DNA of 64,000 nt from Casuarius casuarius (lineage: Eukaryota > Chordata > Aves > Casuariiformes > Casuariidae): NCBI GenBank assembly GCA_003342895.1, contig PTFA01000087.1:1016708-1080707 (forward strand), given 5' to 3'. Numbering within the stretch: the first letter of the stretch is position 1; each line of letters begins with the position of its first letter. Made by a program: the position numbers and the translations under genes. Shown one piece after another: positions 63,036 to 64,000 of this stretch. The notes beneath the pieces were generated by a model. It did no database searches and was not told the origin of the DNA. It was given only the letters and a program-made list of their open reading frames with translations.

Positions 63036-64000
63036 TACTGTAAAAATCACCCATTCTCTAATGGACAGCAAAAGGCCCCCTGCCACTTACGCTGGTTGAT
63101 GCTATGGCCAGCGTCAGTGAGAAACCCCAGGAATAAGTAGGCCTGCAGCTACAGTTCCTAAATTCACTTGGAATGAACTAGGGTTTTTCCATTAACCTCA
63201 GTGGTTTTATAGGAGTCTCTATGTCCTTTCAGCCATAAGAAAGGATGCTGCCTCTATGTAGGGGTAAGGAACACTAGCATAAAAGCATGGAAAGTAAAAT
63301 TACATCAACAGTTCTTGTGCTGTAGCAATTCTGTTTGGAGGAAGAATATATTCCAGTGGTGGTATTGACCTCTTAGTACCTGGAGACACTAAAATAATCC
63401 ATAATGAGACAGAAAAGACAGAATTGTTCAATAGATATGTTTCGTGTCCCCTTTTTTTTCTTTTAATCTTTGGAAAGCAAGGCTGAAGTACTGAAGTCAC
63501 ATGAGAAGTGTTGGAGTATTTTCCAGTTTGCTGGTAAGGAAGAAACATCTGTGCAGCAGTAAATGCTATCAGTTCTGCTCACCTGAATAGCTTTTGCCTG
63601 GGAGTTCTGAAAAGACATCTCTGGGTGTTAATTTTTCATGTATCTTGAGCACCAAAGAAACTCCAGAATAGTGGAGGAGTAAGAATAGCATGCTAGAACT
63701 TCAAATAAATAAATAAGCAAGCAAGGTTTTAGGCTTGTTAGGGTGATGTAAATTCCAGGAAAAATAATTGAAAACAGNCATTCAATTTATGCAGAATATA
63801 ATTTTATGGTTATGAATATAATTATTGCCAGTAAACCCAATTTTATGCCAAACCCAGCTCATCTAAAAAATCTCCTGTCATCCTTTGATCTGATTACAAA
63901 TTTGATTAATAGAAGAAGTCACCTGATCTAATATGCTTAGAGTTTTGTACAGTGTTATTTTGGGGGGACAAATGCATTGAGAACAGGCTGTCCGAGAGAG

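Larger units (their letters stand above)
55616..64000. other. Non-coding stretch, no gene seen
   Basis: About 8.4 kb to the window end without a supported gene. A CTCF-like word (CCATAAGGTGGCAG) lies at 56113-56126. A TTTA tetranucleotide run is at 58806-58830, a TAGTGTACAG-based minisatellite at 60599-60646 and a TA/TG tract at 62999-63035. The block 56650-56810 may be a worn ancient repeat. Isolated N bases near 55766, 57396, 59582, 60661 and 63778. Confidence 0.55.

Noticed and set aside
1..64000. CRISPR arrays, operons, prokaryotic promoters or phage genes
   Set aside because: The window is vertebrate nuclear DNA; no regularly spaced repeats or dense gene strings are present.
1..64000. 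Endogenous retrovirus or other viral insertion
   Set aside because: No paired long terminal repeats, primer-binding site or viral protein motifs were recognised; both clear reverse-transcriptase regions belong to non-LTR elements.

Overview
The window looks like non-coding nuclear DNA from a bird, or less likely another archosaur or sauropsid. The main evidence is two CR1 non-LTR retrotransposon copies. One is a 2-kb 5'-truncated copy with reverse-transcriptase sequence at about 490-2476, ending in the ATTCTGTGATTCTGCGA type of tail. The other is a short 3' end in reverse orientation at 37801-37962. Low overall repeat density, old MIR-type SINE remnants and a moderately AT-rich composition fit an avian intergenic or long-intron region. 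Isolated single N bases are scattered through the sequence and look like consensus ambiguities rather than assembly gaps. The species cannot be named from this sequence.

I find no intact protein-coding gene, no convincing host exon, no tRNA, rRNA or snoRNA, and no CpG island. All ORFs outside the retroelements are short, begin mostly at non-ATG codons, and match no family I recognise. The window is best read as a gene desert or the inside of a very long intron.

Layout: 1-485 unannotated; 490-2476 CR1 (+); 2477-13917 unique DNA with simple repeats; 13918-18075 three MIR-like remnants; 18076-24857 unique DNA; 24858-25039 a putative hAT-like non-autonomous DNA transposon; 25040-32865 unique DNA with poly-T tracts; 32866-33000 MIR (-); 37801-37962 CR1 3' end (-); 38511-38621 a small element with inverted repeats; 42822-42992 MIR (-); 46457-46860 a decayed reverse-transcriptase segment of the L1/Tx1 type, with a possible catalytic-box remnant at 47585-47675; 49215-49305 MIR (-); 51577-51676 microsatellite; 52664-52724 a recent 28-bp tandem duplication; 55440-55615 MIR (+); then unique DNA to the end.

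The most notable observation is the L1/Tx1-type relic at 46.5 kb. Its sequence does not resemble CR1, the dominant LINE of birds, and it is badly decayed, so it is probably a very old insertion. I see no new gene system or defence, secretion or biosynthetic cluster. Retroelement and repeat names come from remembered family features, not from a database search.
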